Shown here one piece after another: positions 1-13,200 of a stretch of 64,000 nt of DNA. The notes under the pieces were generated by a model. That model ran no database searches, was not told the origin of the DNA, and saw nothing but the letters and a program-made list of their open reading frames with translations. Within the stretch, counting starts at the first letter, position 1. The number at the start of each line of letters is the position of its first letter. Source of the DNA: Loripinus fragilis (Eukaryota > Mollusca > Bivalvia > Lucinida > Lucinidae); contig OZ026520.1 of the NCBI GenBank assembly GCA_964019695.1, forward strand, positions 31,902,120 through 31,966,119, in the 5' to 3' direction. The position numbers were made by a program, and so were the translations under genes.

Positions 1-935
1 CTTTAAGAACTACGTACTTCAGCTAGAATCTTGAAACTTAATACAAACGTCTGACGGAGTTTTTTGTGATCTTTCACTTACCGTCTACTATATTTTGAGT
101 TAAGCATAAAAGGGCTAGGATGACTAGTGTTTTAAGCCTTGGTGTTATAACTCAAAAGTTTACTTATAGAGTAATGCTCAGCAAATAAGTTAAATTTCAG
201 CTCTTGCTCTACAGAATTCTAAACTTCTATATGTCAATGACATCTTAAAAACTTGAATAAAAACGAACATCCTATCATTAATTTGTCCAAAATCTATGTG
301 TTTTATGAGTGTCAACGATCACTGAGTAAACAAGTAATTCTCTGCTGTATCATATCAACTCACATATAGTCACATGTACCAATTTGGACAGGAAACCAAT
401 AAAATAAGGAAAAAGAACAGGCCTCTAGTCAAGATGGGGTAATGATAAACATTTTTTTCTACTTAATTAACCAAAGTATATGTTGTGAACGAGACTCATC
501 TTATGAGTACCCCAAGGTTTGTTTAGAAAATAATAATAAATTAGGCTTATTTGTATTTTATGTTTCATTTTGCTGAAAAGAACCCATTTGACCTTCCCAC
601 TGTCCTATTCTCCTATTCTGATGCCAACACGTTTGTTTCAACTGAAAGATGGAAACTATAATCACAATTATACCCTCAGTAAATTTGCTGATCTGGGCAG
701 GCCCCTAGATATGAAGTCGTGATTTGTTTTTATTTCTCAACCAAAACATATGTTGTGGGTACTCAAAAGAACCATCACAATGAGACAGATTTTTGGCTCC
801 CCAAATTTATGTCATAACCGATGGACAAGAAAATATTTAAAATGTCATGCTAAAACCTTTTATTTATCTTAACCATGTCTAGGCCTGTATAACCAGTAAA
901 ATTTCATTACCAAAGTGATATGTTTTTCTTTAAAG
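1..935. other. Intron of gene 1, upstream end
   Basis: No exon seen. Contains two diverged copies (about 455-520 and 720-800) of a dispersed repeat with the core TCTCAACCAAAACATATG. Related copies occur at about 2070-2190, 37605-37720 and 40545-40720. Confidence 0.5.
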
Positions 936-1259
936 TGTGTACACTGAAGTATCTGATGGAAAGGGAGGAAAAATGACTGTAAAGAAACAAAAGCTGACTA
1001 AAGCTGATAAAATTGCAAAGGCTAAAGCAGAGAAAAAAGCCAAAGAAGCTATCACGAAAATAAAAGGTGGTAAATTCGCTGATGTAGCTGACTTCAGTGA
1101 TGCGTCAACTGACTCTGATATCATTGATATGTCACACATGACTGAAGAGGAGAAAAAAGCATACCTAGAAGCTAGAGCCAAGCGCAAGGTGGAAAGAGAG
1201 AAAAGACGTCGTGAAAAATATGGAGATAAATATGATTTAATGGTGGAAAAACAAAAAGA
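936..1259 (+). CDS. Gene 1 visible exon 1: charged coiled-coil-like segment
   Basis: Acceptor ttaaag ends at 935 and the donor GTAATC starts at 1260. The reading frame begins VYTEVSDG at 937 and encodes 107 residues plus a split Glu. It is rich in Lys, Glu and Ala (MTEEEKKAYLEARAKRKVE), so probably a long helix. The apparent stop TAA at 1261 is in the intron. The opening VYTEVSDG resembles VYSEISEGG of gene 2. Confidence 0.82.
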
Positions 1260-4200
1260 GTAATCAGTTCCATTAAAGCTTTTGACTAACATACCTTAAC
1301 AGCTGTTTTAAACTAATCATTTGATAAATACTAACTGTGCTTGTGTGTAATTTTTCTTATAATTTCTATTTTTATATACTGACGGACTTTAATTACACAA
1401 CACTAACTTCCCTTTATATCTTCCAAAAGACAGTTGAATGTAAATTTCTTTAGCTTCGATTATGTCATCATGAGCTGGTTTCATCAGCAAACACTTTAGT
1501 TTTATTTGTACAACTAAACCTGGTGACTTTACTGCTTCATATAAACTTAGGTCACTGAAACATTTTTAAGTAGAGGAGATTTTAAACCATCGAATGAAAG
1601 GGTACAAACAGATACACGTCAAATAAGCAAATGGGCTTTATCACAGACCCGCCAAACAATATGAGAGTGATTCCTTGATGACTAACAAAGCCCATGACAC
1701 TAAACTGATACTTCTCATGTTTCTTAATTTAAAGACGTAGGAAATCTTTCACTGATAACATTTTGTCACATGAAACAACTGACCCCTTATTTAAAAAAAT
1801 ACATTTTCAATGCGTTGTTTTTTTTAATTAATTGTACAATTTTTGAAGGTGTTACTTACATTTGAACACTCTTTAACATACAACCAAAATGATCGTTTTG
1901 CCTTCTTTTCTGAGACATAAATTAAGGCTGCTATCCAAGTGTTGCGTTTTAAAGTCCCTCAGTATACTAATATTCAATTTTTCCTTACCAAGCGTAAGAA
2001 CAGCTGTATCACTGTTGAACAAAATTTGTGAATACCCAAGGCCCTCAGATGAGAGTGCGTAACTGAAAATTATTTTTCTTATTTCTCAACCAAAACGAGG
2101 ACCCAAACACATCTTTTAACTGATGGAAAAGAAAATAATCGCAATTTTACGCTGAAAATGTTTGCTTAACTGGCTTTATGATATTACCCATTATTGCTTA
2201 AATAGGTAGCAAACACATTTTTTGGATTTTAACCCTTTGTGGATAAGAAACCCCTAAACGGATACTTTGTATGCACTGTTTGCTAAGACGAAAATGATTT
2301 TCAGAGGGAAAAATACATATTTTGGGGGAAATATAACGCGTGACCCTTCAATATAAACAATGGACTACTCTGACTTTATTGTATGTAGCTTTATGGAAAA
2401 TTATGATGACATGAAAATGGTTAGCAGGGTGTTTTAAAACCAATAATACTTAGTTTTTGCTGGGAAAATTCTCACTGTCAAAGGCATTTACAATATTTCC
2501 GGAACACAAATAATGCCCTTAAATTCACCCTTGGCTCATGTCACATCCAAATTCAAACATGTTTGTATAAAATTTTGTTAGGATCTTTGAAAACTGATGG
2601 TCCTTATGATAATCTAAAATACAGGTCCTTCAAAAATAGACAGAACCTACAGATTTTGCATACAGAAGGTTATGTTGTAATCAGACTGTAAATGTTACTT
2701 AAATATTTACTTTTATCCATTGCTACTCCCCCATCACCAACATAAATATGCCTTAACTCTGTACGTACTTGGAAGATTCAAGGGAGGTCAGCCATTAAAG
2801 TATCAATCTCGAACTCTTAGTAAAGTACCTTGTACACGATGGACTTACGAAAGAGAGAAAGTGTAATATTCTTGTTAGCTACTTAATGTCACAAGTAGTC
2901 ATTAGCCAATTAATTTGACACTTTGTATGTTTGTATTTTAGCCTAATTGATCAATATCAGGAGACAAAATACATAATACGTCTTAATAATATCTTAGGCT
3001 CTAACGCCCAACTAGTAACACACATTGACATCCATTCGATCAAGTTTTCCCATATGGGAAAACTTGATTGAATGGATGTCAATGTGTGTTTCCATAATAT
3101 GGGAAAATTTAATTGAATGGATGTCAATGTGTGTTTCCATGTGGGAAAACTTGATTGAATGGATGTCAATGTGTGTTTCTGGTTGGGTGTTAAGGCCTAA
3201 TATGCAAAAATAGAATAGTAAACATTTTACTGGATATAAAGCATTTTGATTTGTAAGAGATATACGTTTGATGCCAGCTTTAACATTTATCAACTCTATC
3301 TGTACTGGTGGAGTCTCCTTAGATATGGCTAACTGTAATGCATTTCTTAATTTTAAAATAATTAAACTTCTAACAATTTTTCTTTGTGTGTATATGTTTT
3401 GTGTGAATCAATTTCTTAATTTACATTTTGCTTATCTCTTTAGTTCTACACAATTAAATACAATTGTTCTGCATTGTAGGACATTACGAATGTAAACAGA
3501 ACACTAATTATTAGGGCCATTCAATAAGTTACCGGCCTACCCTACTTTTGATTGTGATAGATTGCTTTTTTTATAAAATTAATCTCTAGCAAAATACTCT
3601 TCGACCTTATCTTTGAAAAATAATATATAATTTTACAAAATATAGTCACCATTGAAAGTGTGCTAAAATGACTTGCATTTTGTTTGTTTGTTTGTTTTTT
3701 TTGTTGCTAAAATGACTAGGAAATATGCAACACTACTATGGTCAAAAGTTATTTTCAAAATGCAAATTGCATTTTTTTACTTGTAACTAAGCTATGAATG
3801 AAGCCAATTGAATAGATTTTCATTTCATTGATATATTAAACATGCTCACATATTGTTTCATACTAAAGATAATTACCTAATAGTAAATTTTTATGTAACA
3901 ACCAAATGCGACGAAAACAAATTATTTGACTCACTGGCCATGCTTGAAGACGCGATAAATTACCGACTAATCAACCAATAATGTTTAAATTTTGTACATA
4001 TGTCTAAATATGATGACCAAACACACTGTGAAAATCTTGACTGTGTAGGTCAGTTAGAAATAGGCCAGGCTGGTTACTTATTGAATCACCCTCGTAAGTA
4101 TGGAACAAAATAACTTCTTATAGACCAGCTCATTTGCGGAACCAGATGGGGGATAGGGATTCAGAACCCCCCACCCCCAACCTGGAAAATCAAGCCATCA

Positions 4201-7200
4201 TCAGCCCTGGAAACGCCGATGGTGGGCTGATGGAGGCCAATTTCGAATATTGGTACTGACCCCCTCTCCCCTCTGTAAAATTTGATGACTAAAGCTAAAG
4301 AAAATCAATTGTTTGGACCCCGTGACAAATTTTCTGGATCCGCGCATGCAGCTTATACAAACCTAAACCATCTGTCTGAAACATTCACTGCCAATCGCAA
4401 TATTAAAGTTCCATTATGAGATGGGCTAAACAATAGCAAGTGTATTAAATATAATATACAATACAGCATTCAACTCATGCCTGAACCCTTTACTTCATCA
4501 GTATTCATGCTAAGCTCCACCTACTATTAATAATTGTAATTATAAACTTTCACGTTTGTACATAGAACAAAAAAATTCTCGTCCGGTTCACTAAAAAATG
4601 TAGTATTATATCTAATATTTTTTCTATAAGCAAACAGGGTAGACCTTGTTCAGGCAGCTCTTACAAGAGCTGCCCGATCTGGGTCTGCTCTGTTTGCAAA
4701 GGCGTAAATAGGTGTCACTATTAGGTAAAGTGTTAAGCGTTTCATTCTGAAAACCTTTAAACAGGTTCTTGGTAAACAGTGCTGGAACAGATTTAGTGCC
4801 ACATAAGGCGTCATTTCATCAGGGTATGCACTGATTGCAAAGATAAACATGTTAAACCATTTACACACAGTGTTGAGATCAGGTGGACACAATACGATAG
4901 ATGTAACGCATTTAACATGAACTTTTAGCTTAGTCAGGATATACAATTGACATTATTGAAAACAAGAATATAAAATCATGGTGAGCTAATAGTATACCAG
5001 TCACTCCGACGTCCGACGTCCATCCGTCAGTCCACAATTTCAAACATCTTATCCTCTGAAACCACTGGGCCAATTGAACTCAAATTTCATATGGAGACTC
5101 CTAAGGACGCGGGAACAAAAGTTTGTTCAAATGGTCAAGGACACATGACCAAGATGGCCGCCACGCCCATATATGGTAAAACCCCTTTAAAAATCTTCTA
5201 CTCCAGAACCAGAAGGCCAATGACCTTGGGACTTGGTATGTAGCATTGGAGATGTAGGGCCTACCAAGTTTGTTCAAATGATGACCCTAGGTTGACCTTG
5301 ACCTACTTAAAGTCAATGTCAAATTTGCTTCCTCGTGCATTTAAATGGGAAAATTTCCCAAAAGTTGATTTTTTTGAAAATTTTGAAACTTTAGTCATTA
5401 TTCTCACATGATATGTTTAACCTAATGAGACAATGGCTATTAATAAGTTCCAAAGGTCAAGGTTGACCTTTGATCTTTCAGCTTAGGTCACTCATAATGG
5501 AGTCCTATCAATATATTAAAACATAGTTTTCTCACAAACCAGTAGCTCGATTGAACTCAAATTTCTGGCAAACCATTGACCCAATTGAACTCAAATTTCA
5601 TTATGATAAGTTAGCTAAAATTTATGCAAAATATTTTGGTCACATGACCGAGATGGCTGTCACGTCCATATATGTAAAAACCCTTTAAAATCTTCTTCTC
5701 CAGAACCAGAAGGCCGATAACCTTCGGATTTGATATGTAGCATTGGGGATGTAGGGCCTACCAAGTCTGTTCAAATGATGATCCTAAGTTGACCTACTTA
5801 ACATCAAGGTCAAATTTTCTTCCTTATGCATTTAAATGGGACATTTTTTGAAAAGCTGATTTTTTGAATTCTGTTGAAGCCAAAGTCATTATTCTCACTT
5901 GATATGTTGAAACTAATGAGACAATGGCTATAAATAAGTGTCAAAGGTCAAGGTTGACCTTTAACTTTTCAGCCAAGGTCGCTCATATTGGAGTCCCATC
6001 AACACATTAAAACCGTTTCCTCAGAAACCACTAGACCAATTGAACTCAAATTCCATATGAAGACTCCTTATGATTGGTTAGCCAAAATTTATACCAGTTG
6101 TACTAGTCACTTGACCAAGATGGCCACCATGCCCATATATGGTAAAAACCCTTTAAATATTCTCTTCTCTGGAACCAAAAGGCCAATGGCCTTGGGACTT
6201 GGTATGTACCATTTGGGATGTGAGCCCTACCAGATTTGCACAAATGATGAATCTAGGTTGACGACCTTGACCTACTTTATGGCAAGGTCAAATTTGATTC
6301 CTAATGCATTTATGTGGGGAAAATCTTGAAATGTTTATTTTTTTCTATAACTGTTTAGGCCGAAATCATAATACTTGCAAGACATGTTTAACCTAATGAG
6401 ACCACGGTTTTATATAAGTACCAAATGTCAAGCTGACCTGTGACCTTTTATCCAAGGCCACTCATTTGGATTGCCACATACCTATCTCAACATCTTTACT
6501 CACAAATCACTAGGCTGTTTGATGGAGTATTCATTAGATTGTTTTAGGTCACTCAACCAAAGTGGTCGTAATCCCCATAAAACAAAATATGTTTCATCAT
6601 AAGCAGTAGTTGATCTTGACCTATTTTAACATTTTGACCTATTTTAACATTATTAAGGAGATCAGGTGAGCGCTTCAGGACCGTCAGGTCCTCTAGTTAG
6701 GTTGAAGTTTAGATATTATCTGAATGGTTTTGAGATGATTATTACTTTCAGCATTATTAATCAAACAGTGACTTGGCAGGCTTTTCATAAGCCACAAACC
6801 AGTACTTACTTTATGCTGGATGTATCTTAGATTTCTTCAACTGGACAAAATATCATTGAAAATCTATGCTCAAGTATCAGACATGTGCACGGAGACCTGA
6901 ACAGCATAATCGAGAAATTGATTCATTCTACTATAGAATGGATTACTGACCTCACATGTACGGATACAGATGAGGGACACGGGGTCAAGACTCCCTGAAA
7001 AAACACAAAAATATAGGGTTTCTTAGCAATACTTTTCCAGATCCCCTGAAGTTTTACAAAGCTACCAAGTCAGCATTCAAAGTTTGGCCATCATCAGCAC
7101 GCCAGCGAAACGCTATTTAAATCACGTTTCTCTGGCGGGCCAATTATGGCCCGCTTATAGTGATAGTAGTCGGAACCTCTCTCCCCTCGTAAAAAAACGT

Positions 7201-10200
7201 TGTCAAAATTGGACCACCTATGACAAAACTTTCTGTATCCGCGCATGCCTCATGTAACCAAGTTATAATTCTTGGCAGGAGGAGAAACATGACCATGCCA
7301 CAGATAAATTTTAGTATGATAATGAAACGGGTGAAAATTAAGCTATATAAAATATTGCTATTGCATTATTTAGGCAGTGAGTACTACAAGTAAGGCTTGT
7401 CTGCACCTTTAAATTTCACATATTGCAAATACAGTTACGCTTAATTGATATTTTTAATATTTACAATGAAATATGGGTTTAAAGTTGTTTCATTTTCTGC
7501 TGCTTAAACCCTATTTAATGAATACATACAATAAATATATCAGTGTGACGCTTTAAATTTGTATCAACAACCTATGTTTTGAGCATAGAAAGAATATAAT
7601 TCAGCTAGCACATGAAAACATGTTAAATCATCGCGTATGTGTTATTTAAGTACTCTTTAACCCTTTGTATACTGGAAATCCCAAAACGGGTACTTTGGTA
7701 AACAGTGAAGGCCCAGATGAGTTACAGCCTAATGCTACATTTCATCAGGTTCTGTACTGTTTGCTAAGATTGAAACAACCTTCAGGGACAGAAACACTCA
7801 TATTTAAATTGTTTGCTACAAAATCAGATCGATTACAGCTAGTGGAGAACAATTATAATTAGTATTTTAATGTAATGTTATGTTTTGTAGACTAAAGAAA
7901 CTGAAGAAATTGCAAGAAATGAGAGAAAAGGGACTTATCAGTCCATCCAGTGATTGGTCTATTGATTCTGACACAGGTGAACCAGTTAGAAAGTCAGTCA
8001 AAAAAGAGTAAGTAAAAATCCACAAATCAGATAGTCCCCCACCTCCCTGAAAAATCACAAAGCTATAGATAGGGTTTATTAGCAATACTGGTCTGGATCC
8101 CCTGAAAAATCACAAAGCTATCAAGCCAGCTTTCAATATTTGGCCATCATGGGCTGCCTGCAAAACACTGTTTCACAAGTGGGCCGATGATGGTTTGTTT
8201 TTATTGGTATTTTTATCCTCTCTCCCCTCATCAAGTAAAAAAGAAAAAAAAACGTCAGAGTTTGACCCCCTCTAACAAAACTTTCTGGATCCGCGCATGT
8301 ATAATAAGAAAAAAATACATATCAGCGGCAAAGCCTTGAATGAAAAATCAGGAGATGAAATACTTGTCATATTCATGACAAAAATAGTTTTAATATATAC
8401 AATTTAAAATTATAAAAGTTGTTTGCACGTTGGGCGTCACGATGGCGTCATATATGTTTGATGACGTTGCATACATGTTTGCCTTCCAAAACTTAAACCA
8501 CACGAACAAAAATGCGGAAACGTTATATACGCCAACTTTTGGCATCAAAATGATCCTTACAATCTAATTGAAAAATGAGTATCCATACGTTTTGGTTCAC
8601 TTATAAAAACAAGTAAGAAACATTTACAACCCTGAAGTGGACTGAAGAAAGTCATTTTAGAAAGCAGATGTCATCCCAGGTGTTCATTCCAGCAGATACA
8701 CAAGCTTAATGCAACGTGGTATCCACACCAATGCGACGTCATGACGTCGCATTGATGTCGATATGACGTTGTTTTGACGGCATGTGCCTGCTAGATATAT
8801 TTCATTATGTTTTAAATTTTATTTGTGAAAATATATCGATCTAATATGTAACTTTAGAAATAAAAAATAACACTGGTACGAGTATTGCACATACTTGTAG
8901 ATAATTAATTTTTATTTAGCATGAAGTTAATATGCGAATGTATTGTGCTTTAATAATCTGTCCCAGGAAAACATCTGACTTTTTTCGTCCTAAAATATTC
9001 TAACACCCCCTCCAAATGCAAGTCAGATGTAATGGTTCGAGTCAGATTCACGAACGCCCTAGACAATAGTAAATAAACACCATTGGGATTTGATTCAAAG
9101 CGTGTAAGTCAATAATCCAGGCATTGTTAGGATAACTTAAAGTGTTGATAAGAAGTAAAAGATTTCCAAAAATAACCAATGGCAGAGTTATCAATTTGTT
9201 ACATATAAAAATTAATATTATCCCTCAATCGTCACCACAGTTTGCACATTTTTACACAATATGATATGGGACACTAAAGCACTCTAATTTTTACTACTTC
9301 TTTATATGACACATTTTTCCAAAATCTTAGCACTACCTCTTCCCAACTGACCATGCTTTCTTCTTACATCGAATGACCATCACTTGTATACTTATGATTT
9401 TTATCTCCTGTAAAGTATCCGAGTCAGAATATCCTTGTACGTAACGTGTATATTATCAGGTTATACTTTCATGATTTTTTTAAATTTTGATAGAGCCAAG
9501 AAGCAAAAGAAGTTACAGGAACTTCGAGAGAAAGGACTTATCAGCCCATCGAGTGATTGGACAGTTGACTCAGAAGGGAATCCAGTCAGAATCAGTGAGC
9601 TAGAGTAAGTGATAAAACTGTTCATATGGGTTTTGATTTACCCTTTGTATACTAATGTATTCTTCCTTCTGGTTTGACATAACAAACTTGCGATCGTTCC
9701 TTTACATATCTAACTGTGCCAGGTTATACTTTTCAAACAATATTGTATTTTTTTTTGTCTGAGGATCATTTTACGTTAACAAACAGTGTAAACCCTAATG
9801 AAATGTCACATTACCATCTGGGTCTTCACTGTTTGTAAAAATATCAATTTAGGGTTTTCCAGTATACAAAGGGTTAAGGTTGTTTCTCATTATTTGCAAG
9901 AGTTCGTTTACTGAACTATAGTTTCTTAATCATTATTTTAAAAAAAACTTTTGGACATCACATGAACATAACATTATTATGTACACCATAATCATCGCAC
10001 ATGTTCCAATAAGGACACACCTAAAACAGCTACAGTTTCCTTTAATGATTCTTAATTTCAGAAAGTAATTGAGCCACGACATTACCAATAATGTGGTATG
10101 TGCGATCAGTAAAGCCTCAGATCAGCCTGTGCATACGCGCAGTTTGATCAGAGCCTTTGCTAGTCACTTGACTATTTTGTAACTGTTGAGCTACAGACTG

Positions 10201-13200
10201 AACATCATTTTGAGTTTCTAAGCTTAAAAGGAGGTTGCATAGGCTCGTCCAAGTCTACACGTGCCAATAGGCCACATTGTTGGAAATGTCATGTCGTGGC
10301 TCAAATACATTTACACTATGTTGGTAATTATTAATGCAACATGGTGTAAATATCTTAATGTATGGTAATTATGGTATTTTCTATGCATAATTCATGCCAT
10401 TCAGGAAAGTTCACCACAATTCGAGAATCGAATCAAGCCTCCGATATATGTAATAACATTAAGCGTAGTACTATATACCAAAAAGCTACAACTGGTGTAT
10501 GGAAAGTAAGTGCTGTAGCATGTGGGTTCAGCTGTATTAAAATAGATTATTCTGATAATCCAAAAAGTTTAATCAGCAGAATAAATAAAGTTATGTTTTT
10601 TTTTTTCAATAAAATATCGCATTAGTGATATTTTAACTTCATTTAAGGACATATGCTACTAAATACTTCCCATGTTGAAATATTTTCAGTACTTTGCATA
10701 CAGTTTGTTTTATGCATGGGCTATTCATTTATAAAATAAAAAGGATATGTCACCGTGCTTATTTTTTCAGAATCTCATATTGAAGTTTTCAGCATTTGAC
10801 CAATTTTCTAGAATATAAAATGATAACAAAAGTTCTAAATTTCGAGCTAAAACGGTTTTAATCTTCTGCCAGCTTCTTTCTTTTAACTTAAATAATTGCC
10901 CATGACCTCAAACCTTTTAGAAAATGTGCAAGTTTATTTGTTATCCCATGCTGTGACAAGTTATTGCATGATATAATTTGGCAATTCGTCGAAAATTGGA
11001 ATTTGTTTTTAGAGTAAATCATGTATTAAAAAACCTGATGATGAAAATCTTAAAAATTGACTTTTAAATCAAAAACTTTTATAATACCTTTCAGAAAAAA
11101 GAATAAAAGACGGATGGCTGAGAATGGGTTTGCTCCCCCCCCCCCCCCTAGGGAATTTTGCAGACATATCCTATCTTGTAGAGAATTAATAGCTGAGTCT
11201 TTTAAGAGATGTTTGCACTCTGTGCTCCGGGGCGTTAGTCTGTAAGAGCCTGTAACATACGTTACTTAATCAAACTAAGAAAAAGTAAATTGAAAGTTTG
11301 GGCTACAAATAAAAGACATTAAAATGTTTATTTTTAAAAATCATTCATATAGTCTGCATACTGGATATCTTAACTACATATAACAGCCATTTGAACAAAA
11401 TTGCGGCTTCCTAAGGTGTCATATGCGTTACATAAATCAGATAACCCATTTAAATTTGCAAGTGTGGCTAACATCATTTACATTCACAATCTCTCTGTGT
11501 ATTTTGCAAAATGTTTTTAACCATGTCTGATTAGCCTAAGCAATTGGCTAACAGAAAAATTAAAGTTTGTTTCCCTAGCTTGAATATTTTTTCTGGAATA
11601 AGCAATTAAACAACCCTACCCCTACCCAGTTTTAAGGTGAAATATTTGGTATTAAAACTAAAGTAAAAATAGTTAAAAATATTTGCAGTTGATGAATGTG
11701 TTTCATTGTTTGGGATTTATTTGCTTATATGAAAAGACTTATAAATCTGCAAGTTTGTTGCAAAATTTTTAATATCAGAGGCTGTAACATATGTTACCTG
11801 ATGTAATAAATGGGCAAGCTCATTGTCTTTACGTAAGATATGCCTAAAAATGTTTTAATCTCCTTGAGGGAATTTCGCAGACATATTCCTTCTTATAGTA
11901 CAACTCAAGCTGCATCAAATAAGGGGTGTTTGCACTCTCTATATTGGGGCGTTAGTCTGAAACAGCGTGTTACATGCGTTACTATATCAATTAAAGGAAA
12001 TGTAGTTTGAAAGTTTGAGCTAAATTTGTGAAAAATTTGCAGCTGTTGGATATCTTACATTGTTTAGGGATTTTAAACTGGCTCCTATGATAAAGACTTA
12101 TAGATCTGCTAGTTGTCATCAAGTTTTAAAGATCAGAGAGCGTTACATATGTTAGCGTGATAAGTAAAATCATCAAACAATATTTTGACATCAAGCTGAG
12201 TAAGGGCCTGCTCCATCCTAATCCCCTTTGGAATTCTGCAGACAAATTACATCTTATGTAACCATTCAAGGTGCATTCAATAAGAAATGTTTGCACTCTG
12301 TAAGTCGGGGCGTTAGCCTGTAACAGCTTGTTACATGTGTTACTATATCAATTTGAGAATAAGAAATTTGAATGTTTGAGCTACTAGAAGAAGACATTAA
12401 AATTATCTAATAAATTGACATTCTTATAGTCTTTATACTGGATGTCTTTGCTACATATGGAAGCTGTTTAACATTAATATGGCTAACTGTGGTGTTATGT
12501 ACGTTACATGAACCTAATTATACTTTAAAAGCTATAAATGTGGCTATCGTCATTTAGTTAAACAGCTTCTATGACTTGGTTTCAAACTGTTTTATTAGAT
12601 TTTACAAACATATACTCAATTGATTAATAGGAAAAACCAAGTTTGCTTTTCTATCTTAAATATATTGTCTTATAGGAGCTATTGCACAGCTCTACTCCCA
12701 GTTTTACATAGAAGCGAATTTTGTTATTACCGTTTAAGTAAAACACATGAAAGCGATTACAGCATGTGGATATTTTTCATTTTCTTAGTCTGTCTTGCTC
12801 ATATATCTGAAAGATGTCATTAAGTTTAAGATCAGGACACTTAATGTGTACTTATAAGTCTTTGGTGCCAAAACACTAGAAATTATATTAATTTCTGATT
12901 ATCAAGCCCATGGACTGTTTTTACAGATGTTATCAATGACCTTTTGGACACATTTCCTAATACTGTGCATATAATGCTAAATATAGAGCCACAAATAGAA
13001 AAGATAGTTTTACATTTTAACAAGAAAATACAATAAATGAAATGGTCCAAACTATTTCTCATCGATTTAACACTCATGTTAAACGTTGGTCGTTGCCTAC
13101 TTCTGTGGTAATCATTATTATCACACGCCGCCTTGCAACTAGTAGAATCATCACACAATATTTCAATCATTTACTGTTATTCAATTTTACCACCAGTCCA

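Noticed and set aside
1261..1263. Stop codon ending the first open frame of gene 1
   Set aside because: The exon ends at 1259 before GTAATC, and splicing to 7891 keeps the frame; the stop is intronic.
3012..3293. Overlapping open frames with repeated DIHSIKFSHMETH-like or ENLIEWMSMCVSM-like peptides on both strands
   Set aside because: They are produced by the arm repeats of the hairpin element 2994-3200, not by a gene.
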